Shown: positions 26,631 to 36,840, counted from the stretch's first letter. The stretch is DNA of 64,000 nucleotides from Labilibaculum euxinicum (GCF_009795715.1 NZ_WTCR01000003.1:310001-374000), one strand, 5' to 3'. Translations and numbers: made by a program. The notes: a model not told the origin generated them from the sequence alone.

Positions 26631-26717
26631 TTTTATTCTTATTAGTTTGTAAGTTTGTCTGCAAATTTAAAAAAAAAATCTATTTGGTTATTTTTCTAGC
26701 CATTAAAATTATCAGAA

Positions 26718-28151
26718 ATGTTAAAAAATCATGTTGCCTTACTAATTAGTGAAAGTTTGAACTTCGAACCAACCGATGATCAGCAAAGGGCAATTGACTG
26801 TTTAGCAGATTATGTAACGAAGAATGATGAAGGTGGAATTTTTCTGTTAAAAGGTTATGCCGGTACCGGAAAAACGACTTTGGTGAGTGCTTTGGTATCG
26901 GTTTTGGATAAAATGAAAATTAATTCAGTTCTTCTGGCACCAACTGGCAGGGCGGCAAAGGTTCTGTCTCATTATTCAAAAAAATCAGCCTTTACAATCC
27001 ATAAAAAGATTTATCGGCAGAAGTCATTAACTGATGATCTCGGGATATTTGCTTTGGACCGAAATTTGAATAGTAACACTGTTTTTTTAGTGGATGAGGC
27101 TTCCATGATTTCCAATTATTCTGCAGAGGCATCGGTTTTTGGTTCCGGCAGATTATTGGATGATTTAATGCAATATGTTTTTTCAGGAAAAAATTGCCGT
27201 TTGATTCTAATAGGCGATACTGCACAGTTGCCTCCAATTGGATTGGATATAAGTCCGGCTCTTGATGTTCATGAGTTGGAGTCGTGTTACAATTTGCCTG
27301 TAGCAGAGATGATTTTAACTCAGGTGGTTCGTCAAAATCAGGAATCAGGCATTTTAATGAATGCTACCAATTTAAGGGGCATGCTGGCCGATGAAAAAAG
27401 TGGTTATCCTGTTTTAACAACAGAAAATTATCTGGATATAAAACGAATTGGCGGAGCCGAACTGATAGAAGAAATTTCCAATGCTCATTATAGATATGGC
27501 TTGGAGGAAACAATTGTAATCAGTCGCTCCAATAAAAGGGCGAATAAATTTAATCAGGGAATTCGAAATACAGTTCTGTACCGTGAGGAAGAAATTTCAA
27601 GCGGTGACTATTTAATGGTTGTGAAAAATAATTATTTCTGGGCTCAGGACATTAAAGAAATGGATTTTATTGCCAATGGCGATATTGTTGAAATTGTTAG
27701 GATACACAAGCATCTGGAAATGTATGGATTTCGTTATGCTGAAGTTACCATTCGATTTCCTGATTACAAAGATGTGGAATTGGATACCATGATCATGCTG
27801 GATACTTTGGATATCGAAACAGCATCACTTGGTTATGAGGAAAATAAAAAGCTGTTTTTTACCATTGCCGAAGATTATGCTGATATTCGTTCCAAGAAAA
27901 AGCGATATGAAAAAGTTCGTGATAATAAATTCTTTAATGCCTTACAAGTGAAATTTTCATATGCTGTAACCTGCCACAAAGCTCAAGGCGGACAATGGAA
28001 AACAGTATTTGTAGATCAAGGTTACCTAACCGATGAGTTATTAACAGCAGAATATTACCGTTGGCTTTATACAGCGGTAACACGTGCTACTGAAAAATTA
28101 TTTCTGGTTAATTTTAAAAAAGAATTCTTTCCTAACGAGAACGAGAATTAA
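26718..28151 (+). CDS. RecD2-like superfamily 1 DNA helicase
   Basis: 477-aa ATP-dependent DNA helicase of the RecD/AAA_30 group. Walker A is GYAGTGKTT (about 45-53), Walker B FLVDEASM (about 123-130), a GDTAQLPPIG motif follows, and the UvrD_C_2-like C-terminal motif is TCHKAQGGQWKTVFVD with YTAVTRATEKL. It has the short form without an N-terminal RecBCD-binding domain. Its stop codon overlaps that of the next, convergent gene. Confidence 0.93.
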   Translation: MLKNHVALLISESLNFEPTDDQQRAIDCLADYVTKNDEGGIFLLKGYAGTGKTTLVSALVSVLDKMKINSVLLAPTGRAAKVLSHYSKKSAFTIHKKIYRQKSLTDDLGIFALDRNLNSNTVFLVDEASMISNYSAEASVFGSGRLLDDLMQYVFSGKNCRLILIGDTAQLPPIGLDISPALDVHELESCYNLPVAEMILTQVVRQNQESGILMNATNLRGMLADEKSGYPVLTTENYLDIKRIGGAELIEEISNAHYRYGLEETIVISRSNKRANKFNQGIRNTVLYREEEISSGDYLMVVKNNYFWAQDIKEMDFIANGDIVEIVRIHKHLEMYGFRYAEVTIRFPDYKDVELDTMIMLDTLDIETASLGYEENKKLFFTIAEDYADIRSKKKRYEKVRDNKFFNALQVKFSYAVTCHKAQGGQWKTVFVDQGYLTDELLTAEYYRWLYTAVTRATEKLFLVNFKKEFFPNENEN

Positions 28152-29368
28152 AGCTCAATACCAATAATTAGAATATCATCGGTTTGTTCATTGTTTTCTT
28201 TCCAACTTTCAAACCAATTAAAAATATCCGATTTTTGAAGATTAATGGATTTTGATTGAACTGTCAGTAATTTGTCGTAAAACTGCTTCTTTTTAAGCGT
28301 TTTAAGCTGTTGCCCTCCAAGTTGGTCAGTTATACCATCTGTGTACAGGAAAATCCGGTCACCGACCTGTGTTTCTACTTTTTTAATTGTGAATTCGGCA
28401 AACTCTGATTCTTTACCTATAGAATTGCGGTCACCTTGAATTTCGAATAAAGAATATTCACCACTACTGTCTTTAGCCTCAATAGTTTCGTTATTGCATT
28501 TTAAGGGGGCTGAAGTCTTTCTGATTAAAACAAGTGATCTTTTTGCTCCTACAAATTCCAATATATGTTCTTGCGGGTAAATGGAGCAAAATAATCCATC
28601 CATTCCGTCGTATTGCGTGTAGGTATCACTGGATGTATTCAGAATCCGGCTAAATTTTTGACTGAGAAGTGGAAAAACATGTTCTGCACTAATCTCGTTT
28701 CCATTTTGAGAAAGAGTATGTAACTCCATTTGCCCCATAACAGTTAACATGGCTGCAGGAACTCCGTGACCGGTACAATCAAATAAACCAATGTTCTTCT
28801 TATGGAAATTCTGCTGAATCCAATAAAAATCTCCGCTTACAACATGTTTAGGCAGATTAATGATGAAAGATTTAGAGAATAATCTTCTGAAATTTTCCGC
28901 ATCAGGAAGAATCGATCTTTGAATTCTACCTGCATGAATCATACCTTGATGAATATCGTAGTAAGACTTGTATTTGGAAATTTCTTGTTTTTGTTCATTG
29001 ATTTGAAATGCAATTAATACTTTGGTTTGCAGTTCTGTAAAATCAATTGGCTTTTTAACGTAGTCCTGAGCACCTAAGCTTAAGGTTGCTTTAATGGATT
29101 CCATTTCTGTTTTGGCCGAAACCATAATAACAGGAATTTCTTTCAGCCTTTCATTCAATTGGATTTTTTCAAGAACTTCGATTCCATCCATTACAGGCAT
29201 CATAATGTCAAGAAGAATAACATCAGGAATGTTATCGTTTAGCCAATCAAGAGCTTGTTGACCTCCTTCTTTTGAAATGACAGTATAATCTCGTCTGAAG
29301 TATGCTTCAATTAATTTATTGTTAATTGGAGAATCGTCAACAGATAGAATGGTTCTTTTGTTATCCAT
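28148..29368 (-). CDS. Receiver-PP2C (SpoIIE-type) serine phosphatase
   Basis: 406-aa two-domain signalling protein. The receiver domain (1-125) keeps Asp11/Asp12 and the phospho-acceptor Asp54 in ILLDIMMPVMDG. After a short coiled segment comes a SpoIIE/PP2C phosphatase domain (about 165-405) with GLFDCTGHGVPAAM and YTDGITD. Such proteins dephosphorylate STAS or SiaC-type partners. This window also encodes a STAS protein (38716) and a SiaB/SiaC pair (47266-48208), which are possible substrates, though not adjacent. Confidence 0.93.
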   Translation of the reverse strand: MDNKRTILSVDDSPINNKLIEAYFRRDYTVISKEGGQQALDWLNDNIPDVILLDIMMPVMDGIEVLEKIQLNERLKEIPVIMVSAKTEMESIKATLSLGAQDYVKKPIDFTELQTKVLIAFQINEQKQEISKYKSYYDIHQGMIHAGRIQRSILPDAENFRRLFSKSFIINLPKHVVSGDFYWIQQNFHKKNIGLFDCTGHGVPAAMLTVMGQMELHTLSQNGNEISAEHVFPLLSQKFSRILNTSSDTYTQYDGMDGLFCSIYPQEHILEFVGAKRSLVLIRKTSAPLKCNNETIEAKDSSGEYSLFEIQGDRNSIGKESEFAEFTIKKVETQVGDRIFLYTDGITDQLGGQQLKTLKKKQFYDKLLTVQSKSINLQKSDIFNWFESWKENNEQTDDILIIGIEL

Positions 29369-29375
29369 AATGAGT

Positions 29376-29406
29376 AAAAAGTGTAGGGTAGCATAAAGCT
29401 ACCCTA
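29376..29406 (-). terminator. Terminator of the sugar-nucleotide operon
   Basis: Perfect 9-bp stem TAGGGTAGC / GCTACCCTA with a 5-nt loop. On the minus strand five T follow shortly after (29380-29376). It lies 7 bp past the phosphoglucomutase stop. Confidence 0.8.
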
Positions 29407-29412
29407 AAAATA

Positions 29413-31167
29413 TCAGTTTAATTCTAAAGAGCTAATAATTCCTTGAATTTTTTTATTGGCTTTATCTTCAGTAGCGTAAAAATCTTCAATTGAAGCAAGG
29501 TTTTCACGGACTTCGAAATAATATTTAATTTTAGGTTCGGTCCCCGACGGACGAACAGAAATCTTTGTTCCGTCTTCCAAATAAAATTGAAGAACATCTG
29601 CTGTTGTTTCAAAATCTAAAGCAGTTTCTTCTCCCGTTACCGGATTTGTGGCTATTCTTGTTGAATAATCTTTAACCAAAATCAAGGTTGATCCGTTAAT
29701 TTTTTTAGGACGATTGTAGCGGTAGTTGTACATTAATTTTTCAATTTCCTGTGCTCCTTCCAGTCCTTCTCGAACGATGTAAATCATTTTTTCTTTCGAG
29801 TAACCATATTCTACATAGATATCTTTAAGAATATCGAATACGTTTTTGCCTTGCTCTTTAGCCCATGCAGCAATTTCAGCCATAATACTGCAGGAAGATA
29901 CTGCATCTTTATCACGGGTGAAATCACCTGGCATGTAACCAAACGATTCTTCACCGCCACCAATGTAGTTTTTATCAGGATTTTTTCTGATTACGTCAGC
30001 AATCCACTTAAATCCTGTGTAAGCGTCAAAACATTGTACTCCATTTTGCTCGGCTACATCCTTGAATAGTTCTGTTGTAACAATAGTTTTTACTACATAA
30101 TCGTTACCAGTTAACAGTCCAAGTTCTTTTCTTCTTCTAATTAAGTAGTAATTAAAAATAAGAGCAGTCTGATTTCCATTTACGATTTCCCACTCACCTT
30201 TATCATTAGTTGCTGCAATACCCAAACGGTCACCATCCGGGTCACAAGCCATCACCAAATCAGCATTAACTTCTTTGGCTTTATCAACAGCCATTTTAAG
30301 AGCTTCCGGTTCTTCAGGGTTGGCTGACCAAACTGTAGGGAAGTTGCCATCCACTACATCTTGTTCCGGAATATGAATGACATTCTCGAAACCGTAATTT
30401 TTTAATGAAGCAGGAACTAGTTTTACTGTTGTTCCATGCAAAGGAGTAAAAACAATTTTTAAATCTTTTTGATTTTTAATCGCTTCCGGTGAAAGGCTTA
30501 ATGTTTTAACTGTATCCAGATAAAGCTTGTCCATATCTTCTCCAAGCACTTCTATTAAAGCAGGATTACCTTCGAATTTGATTTCTTCAAGTTTTATGGC
30601 CTTAACCTCAGCAATTACATTTTTATCGTGAGGAACAACCAACTGAGAACCGTCTTCCCAATATGCTTTGTATCCATTATATTCTTTAGGATTGTGTGAG
30701 GCGGTTATAATCACACCCGATTGACAGCCCAATTGACGAATTGCAAAAGACATTTCAGGTGTTGGTCTTAAATCTTCAAAAATATATGCTTTAATGCCGT
30801 TTGCAGAGAAAATATTAGCAACAGTATCAGAGTATAATTTGCTGTTGTTACGACAATCATATCCAATACAAACAGAAAGATTATCTTGTCCGGCAAATAC
30901 TTTGTTGATATAGTTTGCCAATCCTTGGGTGGCGGCTCCAACAGTATAAATATTCATTCTATTTGTTCCCGGACCCATTTTGCCTCGTAGTCCTCCGGTT
31001 CCAAATTCAAGATCTTTATAAAAAGAATCTATTAAATCAGTTTTATCTTCTTTCTCTAATAATGATTTTACAGCCTCCTTAGTTTCCTGATCGTAGTTCC
31101 CCTCAAGCCAGATTTTGGCTTTTTCATTTACTATTTCAAAAATCTCAGTTTTGTTCATCTTTGACAC
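29413..31167 (-). CDS. Phosphoglucomutase/phosphomannomutase (alpha-D-phosphohexomutase)
   Basis: 584-aa cytoplasmic phosphohexomutase that interconverts glucose-6-P and glucose-1-P (or the mannose forms). The phospho-serine loop is TASHNPKEYNGYK, the metal loop DPDGDRLGIA, the sugar loop GGEESFGYMPGDF, and the phosphate-binding end RPSGTEPKIKYY. The length and the GGLRGKMGPGTNRMN start are those of the PgcA/PGM2 group. It is the last gene of the leftward sugar-nucleotide operon and would supply glucose-1-phosphate for RfbA and for UDP-glucose. Confidence 0.93.
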   Translation of the reverse strand: MSKMNKTEIFEIVNEKAKIWLEGNYDQETKEAVKSLLEKEDKTDLIDSFYKDLEFGTGGLRGKMGPGTNRMNIYTVGAATQGLANYINKVFAGQDNLSVCIGYDCRNNSKLYSDTVANIFSANGIKAYIFEDLRPTPEMSFAIRQLGCQSGVIITASHNPKEYNGYKAYWEDGSQLVVPHDKNVIAEVKAIKLEEIKFEGNPALIEVLGEDMDKLYLDTVKTLSLSPEAIKNQKDLKIVFTPLHGTTVKLVPASLKNYGFENVIHIPEQDVVDGNFPTVWSANPEEPEALKMAVDKAKEVNADLVMACDPDGDRLGIAATNDKGEWEIVNGNQTALIFNYYLIRRRKELGLLTGNDYVVKTIVTTELFKDVAEQNGVQCFDAYTGFKWIADVIRKNPDKNYIGGGEESFGYMPGDFTRDKDAVSSCSIMAEIAAWAKEQGKNVFDILKDIYVEYGYSKEKMIYIVREGLEGAQEIEKLMYNYRYNRPKKINGSTLILVKDYSTRIATNPVTGEETALDFETTADVLQFYLEDGTKISVRPSGTEPKIKYYFEVRENLASIEDFYATEDKANKKIQGIISSLELN

Positions 31168-31183
31168 TATTTCTTTTGGTTAA

Positions 31184-32062
31184 CTATTCCGTAATTCTTT
31201 TAATACAATGTTCAATTCTGCTTCTCCAGTGTGGTATTTCTATCGTAAAAATATGTTTAATTTTCGATTTATTCAAAACGCTGTAGTGCGGCCTTTTTGC
31301 AAGGCATTGAAAATCCATGCTTTCAATGCTGTTAATTTTACATTTATTTTTTGACGTGTTTTGTATTTCTGTGGCAAAATCGTACCAGCTGCAAACGCCT
31401 TCATTGGAGTAATGGTAGGTTCCAAAATCATTAAATTTACTATTTTTATCAATACTCTCAATGATTCGGATAATTGCAGAGGCTAAATCATGTGCATAGG
31501 TTGGTGTTCCTATTTGATCGCTTACAACACCTAATGAATCTTTTTCTTTCCCCAGACGAAGCATGGTTTTTAGAAAATTCTTACCGAAAGGGGAGTATAG
31601 CCACGAAGTGCGTATAATGATGTGTTTTTTGCAAGTGCTTCGAACATTTTCTTCTCCCTCAAATTTTGTTCTGCCGTAAACGCCCATTGGTTTAGCCTTC
31701 TGATCTTCTGTGTAAGGTGTCGAATTATCACCGGAAAACACATAGTCTGTAGAAATGTGAATTAAAGTGATGTTATTCTGAGAAGCTGCTGTAGCCAGGT
31801 TTTTTACAGCGTCAGCATTTATCAATCTGGCAGCATCCTCATTTTCTTCTGCCTGATCAACGTTAGTATAAGCGGCGCAATTAACAATGTAGGAGATTTG
31901 TTTGTCCTTGAGGTAATTGCTTATTGCATCCAAAGAGCTAATGTCCAATTCTTCAATATCCGTAAAGAAAAACTGAAGATTGCTAAACTTTGCCGATAAC
32001 TCTTTTATCTCAGTACCCAACTGCCCTTTAGAGCCTGTAATTAGGATTTTTGTCATACTCAT
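31184..32062 (-). CDS. rfbD: dTDP-4-dehydrorhamnose reductase
   Basis: 292-aa short-chain dehydrogenase that makes dTDP-L-rhamnose, the last step of the pathway. The Rossmann start is ILITGSKGQLGTEI; catalytic motifs are HISTDYVFSG and the YGRTK active-site Tyr/Lys. It overlaps rfbC by 4 bp and the mutase gene follows after 16 bp, so it lies within one operon. Confidence 0.95.
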   Translation of the reverse strand: MSMTKILITGSKGQLGTEIKELSAKFSNLQFFFTDIEELDISSLDAISNYLKDKQISYIVNCAAYTNVDQAEENEDAARLINADAVKNLATAASQNNITLIHISTDYVFSGDNSTPYTEDQKAKPMGVYGRTKFEGEENVRSTCKKHIIIRTSWLYSPFGKNFLKTMLRLGKEKDSLGVVSDQIGTPTYAHDLASAIIRIIESIDKNSKFNDFGTYHYSNEGVCSWYDFATEIQNTSKNKCKINSIESMDFQCLAKRPHYSVLNKSKIKHIFTIEIPHWRSRIEHCIKRITE

Positions 32063-32619
32063 TTGCTGTATTTAAAATTCTTTTCAGCTTCTTTGAAATT
32101 TGGATATACTTTATCCTTTGGGGATATGATAGCTTTGCCCGGCTCTATTCTCCAATTTATATTTAAGAATGGATCGTTGAAGTTAATTCCTCTTTCTGCT
32201 TCAGGATTATAAAAATTATCGCATTTGTAAATGAAGGTCGCAGATTCGCTTAAGACAGAAAATCCGTGTGCAAATCCCTTCGGAATTAAAAATTGAATTT
32301 TATTATCCGCAGACAATTCAATGCCACTCCATTGCCCGAAAGTTGGAGAATCTTTTCTTAAATCAACAGCAACATCAAACACTTTACCTTCTATTACGCG
32401 CACCAATTTTGTTTGAGAATAGGGAGCCAACTGATAATGAAGCCCTCTTATTACTCCATGTCCGGATTTTGATTCATTATTTTGAACAAATGACAAGTCA
32501 AGACCTTTTTCCCGGAAAATCTTTTCGTTGTAGCTTTCGAAAAAATATCCTCGTTCGTCTTCAAAAACTTTTGGTTTGATTATTAATAAATCGGGAATTT
32601 TGGTTTTGATAATTTCCAT
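32059..32619 (-). CDS. rfbC: dTDP-4-dehydrorhamnose 3,5-epimerase
   Basis: Cupin-fold epimerase of the dTDP-rhamnose pathway. The ATG at 32619 (186 aa, MEIIKTKIPDLLII) is chosen over the one at 32649 because it matches the family start and leaves 1 bp after the rfbA stop. Catalytic motifs GVIRGLHYQ and FDVAVDLRKDSPTFGQW and the Tyr/Asp site near YKCDNFYNP are present. Confidence 0.95.
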   Translation of the reverse strand: MEIIKTKIPDLLIIKPKVFEDERGYFFESYNEKIFREKGLDLSFVQNNESKSGHGVIRGLHYQLAPYSQTKLVRVIEGKVFDVAVDLRKDSPTFGQWSGIELSADNKIQFLIPKGFAHGFSVLSESATFIYKCDNFYNPEAERGINFNDPFLNINWRIEPGKAIISPKDKVYPNFKEAEKNFKYSK

Positions 32620-32620
32620 G

Positions 32621-33508
32621 TTAGCTGCACTGCTTATTAATGTTTTCATTGGCTACCATCATCAAATATTCTCCGTATTGATTTTTGAGTAATGGTTGAG
32701 CCAATTCAATTAGTTGTTCTTTGTTTATGAATCCGCTTCGGTAAGCAATCTCTTCCAAACAGGCAACTTTTAATCCTTGTCGTTGCTCTATTGTTGCAAT
32801 GTAATTAGATGCCTGAAGCATGCTGTCATGCGTTCCTGTATCCAGCCAGGCAATTCCACGCCCCAAAACCTGAAGCTTAAGATTGTTTTCTTTTAAATAG
32901 ATGAGGTTTAGATCTGTTATTTCGAGTTCTCCCCGTTTTGATGGTTTTAAAGACTTGGCCTTTTCAACCACAGTATTGTCGTAAAAATACAAGCCGGTTA
33001 CTGCATAGTTGGATTTAGGATGTTTAGGTTTTTCTTCCAGACTTTTCACTTTGCCATTCTCATCAAAATCTGCAACACCATATCTTTCCGGATCTTTAAC
33101 ATGGTATCCAAAAACCAGTGCTCCTTCGGTTAATTTCGCCGAAGCGGTAAGTTGTTTGCCAAACTCATATCCGTAATACAGATTGTCGCCTAAAATCATA
33201 CAGACAGGACTGTTTCCGATAAACTCTTCACCAATAATAAATGCTTGAGCTAATCCTTCTGGAGATGGTTGTTCTGCATACGAAAGATCTAGGCCGAATT
33301 GGTTGCCATTTCCAAAAAGATCTTTGTACAGAGGTAAATCTTTTGGGGTAGAAATAATTAGAATTTCCTTTATTCCTGCAAGCATCAAAACGGAAAGAGG
33401 GTAGTATATCATTGGTTTGTCGTAAACCGGAATGATTTGTTTCGAAATGCTTTTTGTAATCGGATAAAGCCTTGTGCCCGAACCTCCGGCCAGTATAATT
33501 CCTTTCAT
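32621..33508 (-). CDS. rfbA: Glucose-1-phosphate thymidylyltransferase
   Basis: 295-aa enzyme making dTDP-glucose from glucose-1-P and dTTP. The nucleotide-binding signature is [13 protein letters not shown], followed by [16 protein letters not shown] and the sugar-binding ILGDNLYYG and GTHDSML motifs. It abuts the UDP-glucuronate decarboxylase stop with no gap. The next enzyme in the pathway, RfbB, is not in this cluster. Confidence 0.96.
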   Translation of the reverse strand: MKGIILAGGSGTRLYPITKSISKQIIPVYDKPMIYYPLSVLMLAGIKEILIISTPKDLPLYKDLFGNGNQFGLDLSYAEQPSPEGLAQAFIIGEEFIGNSPVCMILGDNLYYGYEFGKQLTASAKLTEGALVFGYHVKDPERYGVADFDENGKVKSLEEKPKHPKSNYAVTGLYFYDNTVVEKAKSLKPSKRGELEITDLNLIYLKENNLKLQVLGRGIAWLDTGTHDSMLQASNYIATIEQRQGLKVACLEEIAYRSGFINKEQLIELAQPLLKNQYGEYLMMVANENINKQCS

Positions 33509-34462
33509 TTAGCGTGTAGGTTTGATTGATAATAAGTTATCAAAATACGAAATAGTTCGAAGTAAACCTTCATTTAATTGGATTTTTGGTTCCCAATTGT
33601 TTAATTCTTTTTTAGCAAGGCTAATGTTTGGTTGTCTTTGTGTTGGATCGTCTTTAGGTAAAGGCAAATGAATGATTTTAGAACTCGAGTTGGTTAGCTC
33701 AATTACTTTTTGAGCCAATTCTAAAATTGTAAATTCATTAGGGTTGCCAATGTTAACCGGCCCAATAAATTCCGGTCTTGAATTCATCATACGAATCATT
33801 CCTTCCAATAAATCGTCAACATACTGAAAACTTCTTGTTTGAAGACCATCGCCAAAAAGAGTAATGTCTTCACCTTTTAGTGCCTGGACAATAAAATTTG
33901 ATATTACACGGCCATCATTTGGGTGCATATTAGGGCCGTATGTGTTAAATATACGGACGATTTTTATGGCAACATTATTTTGGATATGATAATCCATAAA
34001 TAAAGTTTCGGCACAACGTTTTCCTTCATCGTAACAAGAACGAATACCAATTGGATTCACATTTCCCCAGTAGTCTTCTGTTTGTGGGTGTATTTCCGGA
34101 TCGCCATACACTTCACTTGTTGAAGCCTGAAGAATTCGGGCATTTATTCTTTTGGCTAAACCAAGCAGGTTTATTGAGCCCATTACCGAAGTTTTGGTCG
34201 TTTTGATTGGATTGTATTGGTAGTGGACGGGTGATGCAGGACATGCTAAATTATAAATTTGATCGACTTCGGCATAGTACGGTTCAGTAATGTCGTGACG
34301 AACAAGCTCAAAATATGGGTTATCCATTAAATGGGCAATATTCCTTTTTGAGCCTGTAAAATAATTGTCTAAACAGATGACATCATTGCCTTCTTTTAAT
34401 AATCTCTCACAAAGATGTGAGCCAATAAATCCAGCACCTCCGGTAATTAAAATTCTCTTCAT
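33509..34462 (-). CDS. UDP-glucuronate decarboxylase (UDP-xylose synthase)
   Basis: 317-aa extended SDR enzyme converting UDP-glucuronate to UDP-xylose. NAD site [14 protein letters not shown]; typical UXS sequences [30 protein letters not shown] and SYDEGKR-like [10 protein letters not shown] with catalytic Tyr and Lys. It directly follows ugd (25 bp), whose product is its substrate. It should not be read as RfbB, whose signature differs. Confidence 0.92.
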   Translation of the reverse strand: MKRILITGGAGFIGSHLCERLLKEGNDVICLDNYFTGSKRNIAHLMDNPYFELVRHDITEPYYAEVDQIYNLACPASPVHYQYNPIKTTKTSVMGSINLLGLAKRINARILQASTSEVYGDPEIHPQTEDYWGNVNPIGIRSCYDEGKRCAETLFMDYHIQNNVAIKIVRIFNTYGPNMHPNDGRVISNFIVQALKGEDITLFGDGLQTRSFQYVDDLLEGMIRMMNSRPEFIGPVNIGNPNEFTILELAQKVIELTNSSSKIIHLPLPKDDPTQRQPNISLAKKELNNWEPKIQLNEGLLRTISYFDNLLSIKPTR

Positions 34463-34487
34463 AGTTTAAATCCTTGATCTGATTTGT

Positions 34488-35828
34488 TTACACAATTGAT
34501 GCCTTTGTAATAGCCTCTCTTCCAATAGAGTAGTAGGTGTAGTTTAGGTCTTTCATTTCATCAAGATCGTATATGTTTCTTCCGTCGAAAATTAATTTTT
34601 CTTTCATCAATTTCTCCATCACTTTAAAGTTTGGCACCCTAAATTCAGACCATTCGGTTACAACTAGTAACGCATCGGCATCAATTAGGGCTTCGTATTG
34701 GTCTTTAGCATAGCTGATTGTGTCGCCAATTTTCCGATGGCATTCTTTTGCAGCAACAGGATCATAAGCAATTACTTCTGCTCCTTCACTTAAAAGTTTG
34801 TTGATAATAACCAATGATGGAGCTTCTCTCATATCATCAGTGTTTGGTTTGAATGATAAACCCCAAAGAGCAATTTTTTTGCCTTTTAAATCTCCATCAA
34901 AATGCGCCATCATTTTTTTGTACAGCACGCTTTTCTGGCGGTTGTTTACCAATTCAACAGATTTTAAAATTTCAAGAGGATGTCCCTTTTGTTCCGCTGT
35001 TTTAATGAGAGCCTGAACGTCTTTTGGAAAACAGGATCCGCCATATCCTGTGCCTGGATAGATAAATTTATTTCCAATACGGCTATCTGATCCAATACCA
35101 CGGCGAACGTTATTTACATCAGCTCCTACAATCTCGCAAAGATTGGCAATGTCATTCATGAAAGAGATTTTTGTTGCCAACATCGAGTTTGCAGCATATT
35201 TTGTCATTTCTGCCGAGGGAATATCCATAAAAATTACCGGATGATTATTCATTAGAAATGGCTTGTAGAGTTTGGTCATTACTGCCTGAGCTCTTTCCGA
35301 TTCAGTTCCAATTACCACTCTGTCCGGTTTTAGAAAATCGTTAATTGCAGCTCCTTCTTTTAAAAATTCCGGGTTCGAAGCAACGTCAAATTGAATATCA
35401 ACATTTCGGCTTGTCAGCTCATTTTTAAGGGCGGCTTTAACTTTTTCAGCAGTTCCAATTGGTACGGTACTTTTAGTAACAACTACAAGGTAGTGATCAA
35501 TGTATTGTCCAATTTCTCTTGCTACACCAATTACGTATTGAAGATCTGCACTTCCATCTTCGTCTGGAGGCGTGCCAACAGCAATAAAAACTGCATCAGC
35601 ATCAGAAATACTATCTTTTAAACTATTTGAAAAAAACAATCGGCCTTTTTCCATATTACGTTTTACCATCGGCTCTAAGCCAGGCTCGTAAATTGGAATA
35701 ATACCTTTATTTAAATTGTCTATTTTAGTCTGATCTACATCAACGCATGTAACAGTAATTCCCGTTTCTGCAAAGCAAGTTCCGGAAACTAAACCTACAT
35801 AACCGGTACCAACAATAGTAATGTTCAT
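34488..35828 (-). CDS. ugd: UDP-glucose 6-dehydrogenase
   Basis: 446-aa enzyme that oxidises UDP-glucose to UDP-glucuronate with two NAD. N-terminal NAD site IVGTGYVGLVSGTCFAE; catalytic Cys in GYGGSCFPKD (near residue 263); C-terminal UDP-binding domain with LWGLSFKPNTDDMREAPS. It is the first gene of the leftward operon that continues with UDP-xylose and dTDP-rhamnose genes, so the operon supplies sugars for surface polysaccharide or lipopolysaccharide. Confidence 0.96.
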   Translation of the reverse strand: MNITIVGTGYVGLVSGTCFAETGITVTCVDVDQTKIDNLNKGIIPIYEPGLEPMVKRNMEKGRLFFSNSLKDSISDADAVFIAVGTPPDEDGSADLQYVIGVAREIGQYIDHYLVVVTKSTVPIGTAEKVKAALKNELTSRNVDIQFDVASNPEFLKEGAAINDFLKPDRVVIGTESERAQAVMTKLYKPFLMNNHPVIFMDIPSAEMTKYAANSMLATKISFMNDIANLCEIVGADVNNVRRGIGSDSRIGNKFIYPGTGYGGSCFPKDVQALIKTAEQKGHPLEILKSVELVNNRQKSVLYKKMMAHFDGDLKGKKIALWGLSFKPNTDDMREAPSLVIINKLLSEGAEVIAYDPVAAKECHRKIGDTISYAKDQYEALIDADALLVVTEWSEFRVPNFKVMEKLMKEKLIFDGRNIYDLDEMKDLNYTYYSIGREAITKASIV

Positions 35829-35972
35829 TTCGTTCGTTTTAGAGTTTTATTAGGATGGTGTAAATTATGATGTAAATAAAGCGAAATTAATTCACTAATA
35901 AAATGATTTTGACGGCTGATTTTAGTGCATTGGGGCATCTAACATCACTAAAAAGAATTGTTGTGAAAAAGA

Positions 35973-36002
35973 GTAGGGATGCCAAATTAACAGCATCCCT
36001 AC
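35973..36002 (-). terminator. Terminator of phnA
   Basis: Perfect 10-bp stem GTAGGGATGC / GCATCCCTAC with a 10-nt loop. On the minus strand it is followed by a run of T (TCTTTTTC). It isolates phnA from the sugar operon. Confidence 0.8.
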
Positions 36003-36033
36003 GTTAGTATATATTCAACTTATTAATGCTGAT

Positions 36034-36612
36034 CTAGTTCGATTTTTTCACGTATTTAGTTAAGATCACAATCTGCTGTCCTTCTACACGGCCTTCAATA
36101 TGTTCTGCATTATCTGCTACCAGAGAAATGTTACGAACAGCAGTTCCACGTTTGGCTGTAAAACCACCACCTTTTACATTTAAATCCTTGATTAGTGTAA
36201 CTGTATCACCGGTTTGTAGTTGAGCTCCGTTACTATCGATATGTTTTACTGCATCTTCGTCGTTATCGCCTTCGCCGGTTGCTTTGGCCCATTCTAAAGT
36301 TTCTTCGTCCAGATAAAGCATATCCAGTAAATCTTGTGGCCATCCTTCTGAGCGCAATCGGTTTAGCATGCGCCAAGCCATTACCTGAACAGCAGGAACT
36401 GTGCTCCACATGCTGTCGTTTAAACAACGCCAATGGTTGACATCTGCTTGTTCCGGGTTTTCAATTTGAGAATGGCAGGTGGCACAAACCAATATGTTTT
36501 TATCAGCAGTTCCATTTGTTGGAGATACTTCGTATGCTTTTAAATCTTCTTTTGCACCACACAATTCACAAAGGGAACCGCTTCTGCTATGTAATTCTTT
36601 TTCAATATTCAT
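36034..36612 (-). CDS. PhnA/YjdM domain zinc-ribbon protein
   Basis: 192-aa protein. An N-terminal zinc ribbon (CELCGAKEDL and CATCHSQI) is followed by a linker and a C-terminal PhnA (YjdM) SH3-like domain with DTVTLIKDLNVKGGG and KRGTAVRNI. The family was once linked to phosphonate use but has no proven phosphonatase role; phosphonoacetate hydrolase PhnA is unrelated. It is transcribed alone, divergently from rpsA. Confidence 0.88.
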   Translation of the reverse strand: MNIEKELHSRSGSLCELCGAKEDLKAYEVSPTNGTADKNILVCATCHSQIENPEQADVNHWRCLNDSMWSTVPAVQVMAWRMLNRLRSEGWPQDLLDMLYLDEETLEWAKATGEGDNDEDAVKHIDSNGAQLQTGDTVTLIKDLNVKGGGFTAKRGTAVRNISLVADNAEHIEGRVEGQQIVILTKYVKKSN

Positions 36613-36832
36613 TTTCTTATTGTTTAATTTGTGTCTGTCAAATAAGTTTTTTTCTTAGATTGACCAGTTCGATTTACCAGAGCACAAAGTTAAACGAGTT
36701 TATTTAAAATATAAATAGTGTGCCGAAATAGTTTTTGGTTAATTGTGGTTAAAGAGCTTAATAATCGTGATTATTTTAATGGATTTCCTGAAAAAATAGC
36801 TGTAACTTATACTATTACTGAGAATAAATGTA

Positions 36833-36840
36833 TACTTTTG
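36833..36840 (+). promoter_or_regulatory. -7 promoter element of rpsA
   Basis: Exact TAnnTTTG match (TACTTTTG), 52 bp before the rpsA ATG. No good -33 element at the expected spacing. Confidence 0.5.

Noticed and set aside
33509-34462. Reading this SDR gene as rfbB (dTDP-glucose 4,6-dehydratase) to complete the rhamnose pathway
   Set aside because: Its motifs are those of UDP-glucuronate decarboxylase and it directly follows ugd.
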